From assembly GCA_016806645.1 (NCBI GenBank), contig JACSYO010000129.1, positions 1 to 64,000 of the forward strand: 64,000 bases of DNA, in the 5' to 3' direction. The notes beneath the pieces are model-generated. The model searched no databases. It was not told the origin of the DNA and worked only from the letters and a program-made list of their open reading frames with translations. Source of the DNA: Ophiodon elongatus (lineage: Eukaryota; Chordata; Actinopteri; Perciformes; Hexagrammidae). The position numbers and the translations under genes were made by a program. Of this stretch, positions 49,477-62,313 are shown one piece after another. Every line of letters begins with the position of its first letter. Within the stretch, counting starts at the first letter, position 1.

Positions 49477-52400
49477 AGCTCTGTGTGTGGTCAGTGTGTT
49501 TCTACTACAGCAGAGTCTCGTGGTTCAGGACTAATCCGAACAAATGCGATATGTTTCGTTCAGCAACACAACCATGATATTTCACATCGAGGCTCTCACT
49601 CCTTCTGCCTCTCAGCATGTTGACTGCTGGACAGGGAAACCAGTTAAGAAGAAGTAAGCAAGTCACGTGTTTGTTAGTCAACAATGTGTCACTATGTTTT
49701 TTATCTCTTTTCACTGTTAAACATTCAAACTCAGATGGAGTGTCAACAGTGGATATTAATGTCTGTAGGATGGAGATCTACATGGCTCACACATTTCTCC
49801 TCAGGCTGGTATGTAAAACACATGACTATTAAAAACATAAAAACATTAAAATGTAAAACGTGTCTTCTCAGTATATATATATATATTCCTTCTAGTGTAT
49901 CTATACGAGCTGCTTAGTCCCACATGTCCCACTATCTGTTGGAGTTCAGAGTGAAGAGAGTCTAGTTTGTCTCACTGGAGAAAGTCAGCTATCTGTGTGA
50001 ATACAAGTGTGGAGTTTTTCCCCAAAGAAATCCTGACAGTAGATTTATTACACCTAGTTCTCACAGAGCCACAGAAGGTGTTGCTTTAGTTATTCTATTT
50101 ATCTCCAGCTGAAGTGAGAGCTTCTACACAAGACACACCTTTTATAGTAATAAACTTCAAAGAACTGATGGTGAGATTTATATCCAAACGTGGCAACATT
50201 AAAGCTTTAGTATCACATTGTGTTAATATCAAAGCAGACATCTCTACTGTAGAAATATACATCTCCAAACATTGATGCTAAAAATACACCAAACCTGCTC
50301 ATATGGCTAAACACTTGTTAATGGTATCTATGTTAAATAATATAAGATATGGGTGTGTTTCCACTTTCAATCACAGCATCAGCTTCAATCATAAACAGCA
50401 GTTAGCAGCAGCAGTAATGATACATGGCATTGTTTGACTGTTCTGTTCAGTAAATGGCTGCACAGTTGTCACTAGATTTAGTGGGCTGAACTTAGTTTGT
50501 GATATTTTCCCTCACACGGAGGGAACAGTATTGATTGAGCTACATTCTACATTTGTATTATTGTTCCTTTGTGTTCTCAGTTTGGTTTCCTGTTAGTTTC
50601 CATCTGTGTTTAGCTTCCTCCCACGAGACCTCATGTCACAGGTGGACTGTGTTTAGAGGTTTGTTTACGTCCCCAACCTGTTTCTGTCACACTGCTCGTT
50701 TGTATTTTATGCTCAGAGGAGATTCATTATGTTTTCATTATAACAGAGAAAGAAAACCATCAAAACATTGTGATGAAAAATATAGTTTGCTTGTCAAAGA
50801 AGTGAGACAGTTGATTCTTAGAGGAACAAGTCAAGTCTTGTTTCTTGTCAGTAACAGAATCATGTCGATCTTCAGTCTGAGTCACATCCATTAACACACT
50901 TCACAGATCAGCTCATAGGCCGCTGTGTGGATTATATACACAGTATGAACACATCATAATTCATTTACGTACTGACTGTAAGGTAGGCAGAAACAACATG
51001 CATCTATTTTAATCATGACAATGATTTGATATTAGCTAGTGCTGCCAATATATTTGCAGAATACTGAAATATTGCCAGGGTTGGAAGAACACATTAACAT
51101 CAGATGATGCAAGAAACAAGGCAGATGTCCCGGTTTATTTTGGTCTATAATGTCAGACATGTGGAGATTTCACCACTGTTGGTGAAAACACATCCTCCTC
51201 ATTACATTCCCTCATTAGTGAGAAAGATTCAGATTAATTTTACAGAGTGAAGTCTACTCATGTCGTATCATACTGAACACTTAGTTCAAAGCTCCTGACC
51301 TCCAAGTTTCTTGATTCATTATTAATTTTGAGCCCACAGTGTTTCTGTCCTCCAGCAAACTCAAAGCAATCTCATATATTAAGGAAAAGAGAGTAGGAAA
51401 TATGGAAACACATTGAGAAAAAGGTCATGTGTCTGAACACCAGACAGAGATAATCAGAACCCAGAGATAAAGGAGGAAGAGAAGGAAGAAGAGAGAGGCA
51501 GAACATGATGGAGGTAGAGACCAAACAAAAGGCAGATAAATAAACCAGAACAGGTGAGAATAAAGTTGAAGTGATCTGTGATGATTCACATCTAGACATT
51601 TGACTCTGCATCACTCTGTTCCCACCAGAGACTCTCAGCTTTGATTCTTCTTCCCTGGATTGACTTGATGAACGGACCATGAACAAAACTGTTTTGATAT
51701 TTGGAGTGTGTGTGTATGTGTGTGTGCTGTTTGCTTTAAACAGTAACTTAACAGACTCAAAGCAATGTTTCGCTGCCCTCTCTCCCAGCCTGTTCCATGT
51801 CTGATCACGCCCAGCATCACGGGTAGGTGTGGTTGTCTGGGTAAAAAGTGCACTCTGTTGCACCTGTAACCACACCCATCAGTGATGTCACCAGGTCCTG
51901 GAGTCCACCTTTACATCACAGCAGCATGCTGACAGGTTGAACCACTGGAGGTCAGCAAAGACAAGATGTTCTGGAGGTGTTAAGTTACTCTTTAAACTCC
52001 ATCGTCAAACTAGAGTCCAGTGAGTTGATCATCCTCACTTTCAGCACCATGGACAGAGACAGAGCAGCAGCAGAGCACAGAGCTCTGTTCACTGTGGAGA
52101 CACAACTGCTGTTCTCACTACATTAATGAACAACTGTCACTATAATACATAATTTTGTTGCAGTGATTTAATTTATACATGTATTACTTAACATTGAACA
52201 GCACATAAGCTATTATCGGTGTTACCATACGTATCCGCCCCATTTACTTATAATGCTTGCTTTAAAAAACTATATTTAGATCTACTATTTTCTCTGTTCA
52301 CTTTTTGTCCCTGATTCTGGACTGCCCAGTTCTCCTGCACTGCTGTCCTGGTCACAGCTAACTCCACAATGAGGCCAATGATACATCTGCTTTGGTACAC

Positions 52401-55400
52401 ATGCTCTAAACCAGCTGCTTCTGTTCACCAGCCAGAGAGGAGCTTCACCAGAGCTTAATGCTCTCACACATATCCACACTGAGCATGTGTGAACAAAGGT
52501 AAATGAGTCAGTTTAATGTAGGAAAGATCAGAAGGGTGCCACAGTTATGCTGATTCATTCTTTGTGTCAAACTATCTACCAAAGTCCTGAAGTCCAGTAG
52601 TCAGAGACCTTTTCATAGTTTAAAGTGTTCCTTCACAGCAGGCCTGACCCTCACCAGTTACTGGAATATAAAATGTGACTGAAAGTTGACGTTCCATCCA
52701 TCAGGTATCAGGATACAGCTCAGACAAGATCTGTATTGATCTCACTAAATATGACCCCACAATAAACAGCACTCTCTCCACTCTGAGCTGTGACCACCAG
52801 AAGTGGATCGTTTACAGTAAAGTTGCAGATATTCTGTTCTACTTGTGCTCTGATGCTAATGACTGGTGGAGCTCCAGTTTCCTCCGTTGTTGGTCTCTGT
52901 CCTGAATAAAGAACTCCTCAGTCTATTTCTAGTGACTCCATCCCAGTGGTTTCCGTCACACCAGACCCCCAGCTGATTACCTGTGACTCGGCACAGAGCG
53001 TTGATTTATGACTGTTTTTCTCTCATTATACTTGAGCTCTCTGCTGCAACACTGCAGCTCTCAGTTGGCATGCAAACGTGGGAAAGCTTCCCAAAAGACT
53101 TTGGTTTGATAACAGTTTGCCTCTGACAGAGAGCCAAATGTCTGTAGAGCAGAACATCACTTTCTGGTTCAGCTCCAGTTTAAAGTGTGTTGGTCTCTGT
53201 CCCTGGATCATTATTCCAGAGAGAGAAATGTATTTCATATTTCAAGTCCTGAATAACCAAGCAGGTAGAAGAGGAGTGAGAATATATCTACAAAAATAAA
53301 ATTAATGAAGAAATGATAGAAACGCATTAATTAATGAAATGATATTCCCACTTCATCACGTCTCCATTTGCTGTGAATAGAGAGCCACCAGATGCAGTGT
53401 CTAATCACAGATGAGCTTCAGGAGGAAGGACGATGATTGACAGCCAGTCTGCCGTCAGACCAAATTCTCTCTCCAGATCAACATCACTGAACATGTCTAA
53501 CTGTTTTTTTGACATGTTTATTTCATTCTGTCAAACACTTTCATCATCTAAACTCAAACCATGTTGCAATATTGCAAAATATTTAGTCTTTGTTGTTTTT
53601 ATGTGGTAACTCACAGTTGTATTTAACTTGTGTTCTGATACAATTTTAATGCACACTTTCCTGCAAATCAGATGGAAGTATTTACAGTAACTTGCTATAC
53701 ACAACTATAAAGGGCATTATTATGAGTACCAGTAATATACAAGCTGCAAGAAAAACATTCTGCAGGACTTCAATCCTTTAAATGTTTCTATTATCTGATA
53801 TGACGCACAAGGCACCCTTTAGCCTCTGTACAACACGGATCAGGCTTTCAAGTGACTACAATGTAAACCCACCTGCATAATTAGACGCTCAGACAAAATG
53901 CTCTCGGAGTGTGATGACAGAGAAAACCAAAAAAGCCCACTTATGAGTGGAGGGGAGGTGAAGAGGATCAACAAACACAGGACTTACTCCAACGACACCA
54001 TTGTTTAAACCGGTGTTGAGATATTTAGAAGTTACATTATTGATGTTTGTGAAAAGTTTTCCGTACTTATGTTATGTGTTTACCATGATGTTTTTCATGA
54101 TGGACAAATAATTAAAGATGAGGAGATAATTCATCTTTTCATTGTCTGAAATTAGCTATATATTTGATATATGATATATTCTTCATTATGGCAGTAGAGA
54201 AGGAGGTGTAGGAGGTGCTGATGATCTCCTGTGTCATAGCAACCTCATAGTTGCTCCATGCTAATTACAGGCTAATTGTTCTCACACCTAACTGCACTAA
54301 TGGCTTCACATATTTCTACATTAATGTCACTGACTCTCAGTGACCAACAGAGCAGACTAACAGAACACTTTATCCAACGTGTACTGCATCACAGGCTGCT
54401 GGCCAGGTTTGATGAATCAAACTTTACTGTGGCCTGTCGGTAAACATGACATCAAAGTGTGTCAACTGGCAGAGAAAAAAGAAAACAATAATTTGTGTTT
54501 CAAACTCACAAAACTAACAATCATTCCATCAGTATTGAGTCACAGTAGAAGCTCAGAAAAACACACAGGACCAGAGTACTGTGGAGTCATCTTCCCTGGT
54601 CCTTCCTGTCTGTCTCATTGACATCCTGTAAGACGTTCTGCTTGTCAATAACTTGACCATCATAAATGATTATCCTTCTCCTTTACAATCTATAAACAGC
54701 CTGTGACATCATAATCCTCAGTGATAAGTGGATATGATGTGAATCTGTTGTGTTTTAATGGGATTTATGTTCAGGATGGAACAAACAAAGACAAAGACAT
54801 AATCAGACACCAGACTTAATAATCTTCTATTCAGGACAGTGAAGCTGGACTACAAATAGGTAAAAGGTCTGAACATGTGAGAGTGGTATTAAATGTGGAT
54901 CAAGAGACAAAGGTGGTGGGTTTACTGCAGTCCAACCAATCCAGCTGAGTCAATTGTGTCAGTGAAAAGATGCTGAAAAGTAATTTTAACAAAGAGAAGA
55001 TGAATAGTTTACACATAAAATCTAAGTATCTGCAAGTGAAAAAGAGAGGAAGAGAAAGTGGGAGGACTGAGAGAAAGAACATTTTGTACAAATCTGATAA
55101 AGAAAACCTCTTTAGACGTGTGAGGACAGTGAGTAAGAACGAAGAGAGAGCAATGTAGAAATTATATTTTCAAATCTATCAGTTATTAAGCATGATTACT
55201 TCAGACTCCTCGATTTGTTGAGTGTTCAAAATATGCTCTCTGATAATAATTTGTTTGAATACATGAAGTTGGTAGTCTGTACAAAACATGTGAAAGTGAA
55301 AGTGATTCTTCATTTTACAAGTTTGGATGACTAAGTTACTTTTTTGAACAGCTCAATAATTCATCTGAAACTATTTGAGTTACTTCGTTATTACGATAAC

Positions 55401-57128
55401 TAATACAACTTTACTTTATGAGCTTTCAACCATAAGTCATATAAATGAATAGGCACTGAGAAAACACATTTCATACATGTCCTGGAGGAAATGTACAGTT
55501 TGTGTGGCAGAATGAAAAAACGTCTTCACATTTTAAGTATATTTGATCTCTGATGTCCATGAAGTCTCTGCCTCAGCATGTCGTTCTTCCTGTTGTAAAC
55601 CCAGCAGTGTGTTAATATGTCTATGATGTCATGTAGTCCATCCAGCTGATCTAATTCACTGTTCCTCTGAACTCTTTTCTCCTAAAATGAACAATCAATT
55701 TGGTGGTTTCTAGCTCGTAGAACTATTGACTGAACTTATTCTAAGTTACTGTTCTGTTGAAAGAGACTGTGATGAACTTATCTCAGACCTGCTGAAGAAT
55801 ACTTTACGGAGAAGGAGAACAGACACTTTGAGTTTGAATAAAGAGACAGAGAGAGCTCAGGTCCGACCAATGACAGGACACAAGAGAGCAGACAGGCTGG
55901 GACGGAGGACATCCGTCCAGCTTTGGATCAGATATAGGATAATATGGAAAGATATGAGAGGACAGGACCGAGGACTGGACACTGAGGGGACTCACATCAT
56001 CCCTCTGGTTTACAGAGAGGACAATCACTGACTTCACAGTCATGTGAGGACGTGGTCTTTATTTAAACTGAGGACTGGGGGGTATCTGGCCAACATAAGA
56101 AACATTTACCTGCAACAGTTTTGATGTATTAAAATTAATTAAGTCTAAACTTCAAGCACTTCAGTGTGATCACACACACAACACAGCCTTGAGGCTCTCC
56201 TGATACAAGTAAAAGTCAATCTAATTTCTATTATCAGCTCATTTAATGTTCATTTTCTCCATTATGAACAGTCATCAGCTCACCATCTGCTGGCCTACAG
56301 AGTTGATCTGCCCAGCAGACGTGTTGTGGTCTAATAGGATCAGACAGCTGTGAGACACACAGGATGAAAACAGCTCTGCTCCGACCACAGTAGCTGACCT
56401 GGAAACAGTACAGATTCCTGCTGTCTTGATGTCATGAACACGAACAGAGAATCACACAGACGTGTAAAGTGGTCACAGGTGCACTTGTTGTTCTCATCCG
56501 TGTTGGTTTAAAGTGAAGCATTAAAGTTAATTATTGACCAAAGAGACAACACAATAACACAAATGAAAATTCCTAAAATTGCTGGAGGTTGTTTGCATGT
56601 AAACAAATCCATCTATATGGCAACTACAAAGTCCAACCACAAATGAAGACCATGTGAAATGTTTGGAAGCTCCAAAAAAAAGCCCTTGAGTTGGGAGTGT
56701 TTTGTTAAACTAACTGGGGTCAAGAGGGAAATTGTAATCATGATGTTATTTCGAAGTCAGGATTAATAAAGTTGTTGTCCTGATATGCAAATACACATCA
56801 GATGTGAAGGAAAACATTGCCTTTAATTCACTATATTAAAAACTCAACAGGTGGTTTTAATTCAAGTTTAAATCACCGGTATCAGACTGTGTGTAAATTG
56901 TTCTTGTTAATTGTACAGTTTCCAACGTCCCTGTCCTCCACCCATGTCTCTGTCCCTCCGTCTGTCTGTCCATATGCAGACTCAATCATTCTATACTAAT
57001 GAGCAGCTTCCAATACTGTCTTTCTGACCGTCTACCTATTTATGCCAGTATAAATACACTACACAAGCAGCATTTAGCAAAGATGCTCATATAACAGGTA
57101 CAATGTGATATCTACATTATGCTAAAGT

Positions 57129-57131
<3 letters not shown>
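49477..57131. other. No gene; upstream of the putative promoter
   Basis: Minor features only: a TA run near 49870 and a GT run at 51705-51726. A 167-codon minus-strand frame (51372-51875) is split between a TH-rich microsatellite shadow and a hydrophobic tail and does not look real. The interval could be intergenic or an intron of a longer isoform. Confidence 0.55.

Positions 57132-57162
<31 letters not shown>
57132..57162. repeat. (AC)15 microsatellite
   Basis: A perfect AC run of 31 bases about 260 bases before R1 copy 3. Confidence 0.95.
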
Positions 57163-57163
<1 letters not shown>

Positions 57164-57423
57164 TGTGGTTGTGAGGAGGCAACCTTCACAATGACTGCTG
57201 TCTCCTATCTGCTTGGTTCCACTCAGCTGCCTGTCACTGACTCTTTGTAGGAAAGTGTTGGAGGTTAGAGATATATTGACTGTAGCTGGAGCTTTTAACA
57301 GTACACTTCATAATAAATATTGTGAACTGTACAACAGATGCAGAAGAGAGTCAACAATCTGAGAAAGCAGTGACTTTTTGTCTGATTCCTCAAACCTCTC
57401 TGAGCTATGGAGTGAGTTCTAAT

Positions 57424-57512
57424 CCTCCATCTGGGAAACTCCATGCCTTTGATGAGTCATATATTCTAGAATCCCAGTGTGATGTCATCATGGCATTATG
57501 TCATTCTCTCTC
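57424..57512 (+). repeat. Dispersed repeat 'R1', copy 3 (diverged)
   Basis: GGGAAACTCCATGCCTTTGA, then TGAGTCATA and TTCTAGAATCCCAGTGTGAT with GTCAT match the R1 consensus with substitutions. Only one half of the internal dimer is present, and there is no CA run. This copy may represent the ancestral monomer. Confidence 0.6.
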
Positions 57513-58761
57513 TGTTTCTCTCTCTCTCTCATTAATAATCCAAAGTCAAGTCACTTTGATTCTTCAAACCTCTGAACTTATTGAATCAACAGATTGAGTG
57601 ATGAAGCTCACTTTTTGGTTGTGGCCTTCAACAAGTGAGAGAGGAACTGAGCGAGAGGACATATTATGGACCGACAGGAACACAACAACACTTCAGTCAT
57701 TTCTACCAGCAGCCAGCAGACAAACAGTCACCAGAAGACCTCTTCACTGTAAACACACACACAGTCAGCTAAACCATGAAATGATCTCATAATGATCTCC
57801 TCTGAATATCACTGACAAATCATACTGGATCCACCTGGTGTCTCAGGGTATCTTCAAGTTGAAATGTTGTTGGTAGAGTCAGATGTTATATTAGCAAAGC
57901 AGAAATTGGATTGGGATCTGTAGGAGTGTGTGTTGGGGATCTGATAATTCATGCTCCCTCATTACATTATGTAAAATAAGTATGGAGAGGTAGTATTTGT
58001 TTGGTTCCAGTACATTTACACACTGTAACACTGGCCTAAGGAAGGAAGGAGATGCAATATTTACAGATTGATCTGTGCTCTAAACAGGGCAGGACATCTC
58101 TTCACATGGCCTGCTGTTACTGTATCCCTGTCAAACTCTGATAAATACTGGAACCACTCCTGTGTTGTTGGTGCTTTGCAGGTTGGGGACCAAGTCATTG
58201 ACACACTCTGGTGGTGCAGTGATCCTGACAGCATGCCAGTTGGCATCCCACTAATGTAGGAAGTGACAAAGTGATTGAGGAGTGTTACTCCTGCCACTGT
58301 ACAGGAGAAAGCCCTGTATGTTTGAATCTGCTCGTCGTGGTTGAACATCACGTGTTCATGTGTTTGCCTCTCACGTTCACGTGTATATTCACTTTGTGGT
58401 GAAGAGTAGACCTTGTTATTGTGAGCTATTTTTACAAAGTATAAAGGACCTGTCATGTGCCATTCACTTACTTTTGTCTTGCTGAGAGGTGTTGCTCGAC
58501 GTACTTAACTTAGTATATTTTAACCCTTACATGACCAACTCTGTAATCATACACCCATCTTGAGTTGTTAGATGATGAATGTTGTAAACTTGTGAATGTG
58601 AATTAATGACCTATATGACATGGACATCACATAAGCTTTAAACAGCAAATCATGACATCGGGATACTGAGGACAAGATATGTTTGTGTCCTTTAAATTAA
58701 GCTAAATAAAGCTGAATATATTTTCTGCATTTGGAGGAGCCTCTAAAAAGGGACAGGTGAT
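57513..58761. other. No gene seen
   Basis: 58061-58456 is open on both strands for 60-130 codons with fewer AT runs than its surroundings. No family was recognised. Confidence 0.45.
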
Positions 58762-58882
58762 AGCAGGAAATATAACCAGGTGTAATTAATACCTATTAAT
58801 ACACAATTATTAACCATAGCTGCATTTCAGCCAAGCGGCACAATAATTAGTGATGATTAGTGACACCTGTGTGTCAAAATGT
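58762..58882. mobile_element. Palindromic MITE, copy 3 (degraded)
   Basis: The left end AGCAGGAAATATAACCAGGT and TGTAATTAATA match the arm of the 60.7 kb copy. The right end TTAGTGACACCTGTG is the complementary arm. Mismatches and indels make the hairpin imperfect, and the spacer keeps an AGCTGCA motif also seen in copy 1. Confidence 0.55.
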
Positions 58883-59491
58883 GAAAAAAAGGTCTACAAT
58901 GACAGTTACAGTCTGATAATTAGAGAGGGAACACACCTGGCTTTGATTTTACTTAATGACATAAATCATTAACAGCACAGACTACATGACTCACTTCAGT
59001 ACCAACTCTGAACACAGTAACTAAAGTTTGAACTCAGTGATTCCTATTCTCTCTGCTTTCCTCTGTGTCCCTCTGTCCACTGTTGTCTTTGCACTCCTAC
59101 ACTCTGACCAGTCCCTGCAGCTCTGTCCTCCTGCATGCTGGGTCACACAGTGCTGTGGGAGGGCAGAGTAACTTCACAGAGCTCCCAGCAGTACAGGAAG
59201 TCACTATGCAGCGTACAGGACCCAGTTCACACTCAGACCAGCAGGTCTGCTCTGCTGGCAGCTACCAGAGCTGGAAGCTACAGACGATCACCACATTCAG
59301 AGCTACGGATCCTCACCAGCTCAGCATGACCACTCATTAGAGATGACCAGCACTGTTGTACTTAAATATTACTGAGAGGCAGATTGGTAGATAGACAGCA
59401 GAGACAAAAAAAGATGGCAGTTCAAGTCACTCAAGAAAATGTGATTTAGTTAGATAGCGTTAGTGGTCGAGCGAGCTAGAGAATGCATGAG

Positions 59492-59509
59492 GGAGAGAGA
59501 GAGAGAGAG
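59492..59509. repeat. (GA)n short microsatellite
   Basis: A GA run of about 18 bases in a purine-rich context. A similarly purine-rich stretch (22040-22130) precedes the partner block 9 in the left copy. Confidence 0.8.
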
Positions 59510-59954
59510 GGAGCAGTGGTGAGAGAACAAAGCGAGTATAACCTATCTGATTGTTTCATGGCGGTTACTTTCTAGAACACAACAAACAACCATCAAACAC
59601 AGCAGATCATCGACTGTGGAGACCGGCGCTCTGGAGTTCTCGGTCTCCTTTTCTTCCTCTGCAATGTCTCCTTTTCATTAATTCATTACATCAAATTCAA
59701 ACCACAGAGTCACGCAACAATACATCCAAACATCAACAGGGTGACTGTTGTTTCTAATGTGTACACATTGTGTTTCTGTGGTGGAAACACAACAAAGTGA
59801 ATGTTGAAAAGAGACTTGTGGTGCCTAGTTTAGTTCCTGAGATTAGTTCCTCTGGTTCCTGAAACTTTCTGTTCACAAAGGGGCTCAAGAGAACAGTACC
59901 TTTCTATATGTGATATTGCCACTGGCAATGAACAAACACCTGCAGCTTGAACCA

Positions 59955-59999
59955 AAGTCCAACCTGCTCCAGTGTTCCAGCCCGAGGGTTTCTGTATAA
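59955..59999 (+). repeat. Duplicated block 9, right copy (partner 22332-22376)
   Basis: Partner of 22332-22376. Similarity fades quickly on both sides, so this pair alone could be a small dispersed repeat. Its offset (37.6 kb) fits the trend of the other pairs. Confidence 0.6.
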
Positions 60000-60694
60000 A
60001 ATAGGACCATCCAGTAGCTACTGCAGTATGACAACACAAAGCCTCACCTGTCAGCAACACTGCTGTAACAACACTTTACAGGACCCAGTTCAACAAAGTC
60101 TTCTGTCATTTCTGTTTTTCTAGAATTCTTATTGACTACAGGCTACTCCTTACAATAACGGTACAACAGGTTACATTTGTGTATCTACGTAACATAGCTA
60201 ACTGGATTATAGCAACAACTGTTATAGTTTCGCTCCACTGATATATACATCGTTACTTCATCGAGAGAAAACTGGTGAACATAATAGTTTTCAATCGAAA
60301 CTGATAATTAAGTATTACAAGATAGGCCAACATTTAAAAAAAAGATACAGAACATGATATTCTTATACACAATGTTCACTCCACAGTTCATAAGCCTAAA
60401 TATTTTCATCCAAATATACTTAGCAATGTATCATATGGGTATCCTACCTGTGCAATGGCACTTCCTCTCCATCTTCACTGAATCCCTCCAGACTGCATCA
60501 GTACCTGTTCTCTGTAAACACCCACCATCATAGAAACCTATACGTCTGTCTGTCTGTCTCAATCTGTTTTAGATTACAATTTTAGAGTGTTACAGTAATT
60601 CTATAATGTGACTTTTGTCATCCTACATGAGTTAAACGCATCCATTCTGTGACAAGAGCTGCTTCAATGCCAAGTTTGACTGAGTAGTTTTACC

Positions 60695-60832
60695 ATGAAA
60701 GCAGGAAAAGCACAGGTGTAATTAATAACATCACTAACGATGGGTCAGCTCCTGCTGTAGTGCTCACTGACACTCAGTGGAACTGAGCCATCGTTAACTA
60801 AATAGTTACACCTGTGCTTTTCCTGCTGTCAT
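60695..60832. mobile_element. Palindromic MITE, copy 2
   Basis: The ends ATGAAAGCAGGAAAAGCACA and, on the other strand, ATGACAGCAGGAAAAGCACA pair over about 45 bases each side, continuing through GGTGTAA and TAACGATGG. The arms are the same family as 11846-11955. The spacer differs, which is usual for foldback or deletion-derived elements. Confidence 0.8.
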
Positions 60833-61544
60833 AACTTAGCTATGACACTATGAGACAAGGTTGAATGATGTTGTGAAAAGCACATTAATGTTGTATAGAC
60901 ACAGGAAAATGACTGCCTGGATAGTTTAGTGAGTTTGTGTGGCTCCCTGTACCATTCAATTATGTGACGTGAGGTTTCTTTTCAATGGGTTTATTTATTC
61001 CCTTTTTAGGGGATTCTGAGATGCAAAGAAAAGCAGCTGGGAGACTGAATGAAACCTCTGGTACATATCAACAACCTCATCAACATTAATCGGATACACT
61101 CTGTTCATTGAACAACATAAAAGACTGGCACTGAATCCCACAACAGGGAGTGAGCTGGCATTCAGTGAAGCCCGCCAGGTGGCCAGCAGCACTGTGGAGC
61201 TCACAGCAGGAAGGTGGAATTAATGTCTCAATGTATGAACAAGTCTAGTGGTGGTCTACACGTCTCAGCTATGGAGTCATTAGTGATGATAATGCAGCTC
61301 AACATTGCTGTCTGGACAAGAGCACCCTCGCATGATTGAGAGAGGGAAGAGGAGGAAGAGGAGGATGAGGACAACGTTGTTTCAGTTCATATCTCATTTC
61401 ATAGACAGTAAAGTAAAGAGTGGTTTGCATGAAAACAGCAGACAACAAGGAATAAACCTAGTCTACATTAAATATTCATCATAAAAAATCACAGACAAAG
61501 CAGGTCAAAAGAAAGCAGCAAAACAGCATTTTAAGCTTTCTATT

Positions 61545-61700
61545 ACATGAGGTGGTTATCTGAGTCATCTGAAGCTTTAATCCTTGAAACAGACCTGTGT
61601 GAGATGACCTGAGAGACCTGTTTGGCTCATAAGCACTGAGCAGGTCTGAGAGGTGTTGTGGAGCGAGAGTATTTAGTGCTTTAGAAACAGGAAGCAAAGC
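61545..61700 (-). mobile_element. LINE (L2/Rex-like) ORF2 fragment
   Basis: On the minus strand the frame reads LPVSKALNTLAPQHLSDLL and then YEPNRSLRSSHTGL. This is the same domain as the 19 kb copy but keeps the KAL...SDLL part that copy lacks. The CQRIDFKILL-type stretch before SKAL is deleted, and no 3' tail follows. A short dead relic. Confidence 0.7.
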
Positions 61701-62152
61701 CTTGGCGTCTTTCTAAAGTCTCATAGAAGCTGATAGTTCTGAGAGCATACTAACTCTGCTTCAGTTAAAACAATACAACATGATGTTTTTATAAATGACC
61801 TACAATGCTGTTGGATATTAAACTCATTATAAAGTTTCCGAGCCAACATTTATGGCATGTGAACAAATGAATGAGTCTATAATTGATCCCCTTCTATCAA
61901 ACAGCTGGAGAGAATCAACTTATTAAAAGTCAGTCTAATCATTATGCTAATTACTACCAGAACTGCAGGTTTATTCATTATCTAGGTTTATTACTACTGA
62001 TTACACACACACACACAGTAAACTTAGCTGATAGTCATATTCCTCCTCTACTCTCATGAACATCCGTACTGTAGCTTATGTTGAAACCACTACGACTATG
62101 CTACTATATGAATATGCAGAGATTATTCCAGTCAATGTCTAAATATTGAATA

Positions 62153-62313
62153 TGTGATGAAGTCCAGAGGCCTTGTTGTCTCTGGTGGAATTGAAGTGTA
62201 AATGCTCATTGAGCTGCTCTAAATACATGTAATCCTACAGAGCCCTGAGGTGGCAGCATTAGAGAGATGAAACACAACCTGAATCAAGAGTTTCCATAAG
62301 ACGGACTGCACTT
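62153..62313 (-). repeat. Inverted duplicated block, copy 2 (partner 24081-24235)
   Basis: Matches 24081-24235 in reverse orientation, with AAATACATGTAATCCTACAG and GTCCAGAGGCC as clear landmarks. Its distance from copy 1 (38.1 kb) follows the offset trend of the direct pairs, so it may be a locally inverted piece of the same duplication. An independent repeat insertion is the alternative. Confidence 0.9.

Larger units (their letters stand above)
58883..60694. other. No gene seen
   Basis: Holds block 9 right copy and a short GA run. The frame at 59065-59340 is low in AT but shows no domain. Confidence 0.5.

Noticed and set aside
51372..51875. 167-codon minus-strand frame with hydrophobic C-terminus
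   Set aside because: Contains a TH-rich microsatellite shadow, has no recognisable domain or splice context, and its composition matches surrounding non-coding sequence.
52868..53220. Apparent tandem repeat sharing GCTCCAGTTT and GTTGGTCTCTGTCC about 300 bases apart
   Set aside because: Only two short shared words with unlike sequence between them, so too little to call a duplication.
58061..58456. 131-codon minus-strand frame
   Set aside because: No recognisable domain. Open on the opposite strand too, which suggests low stop density rather than coding.
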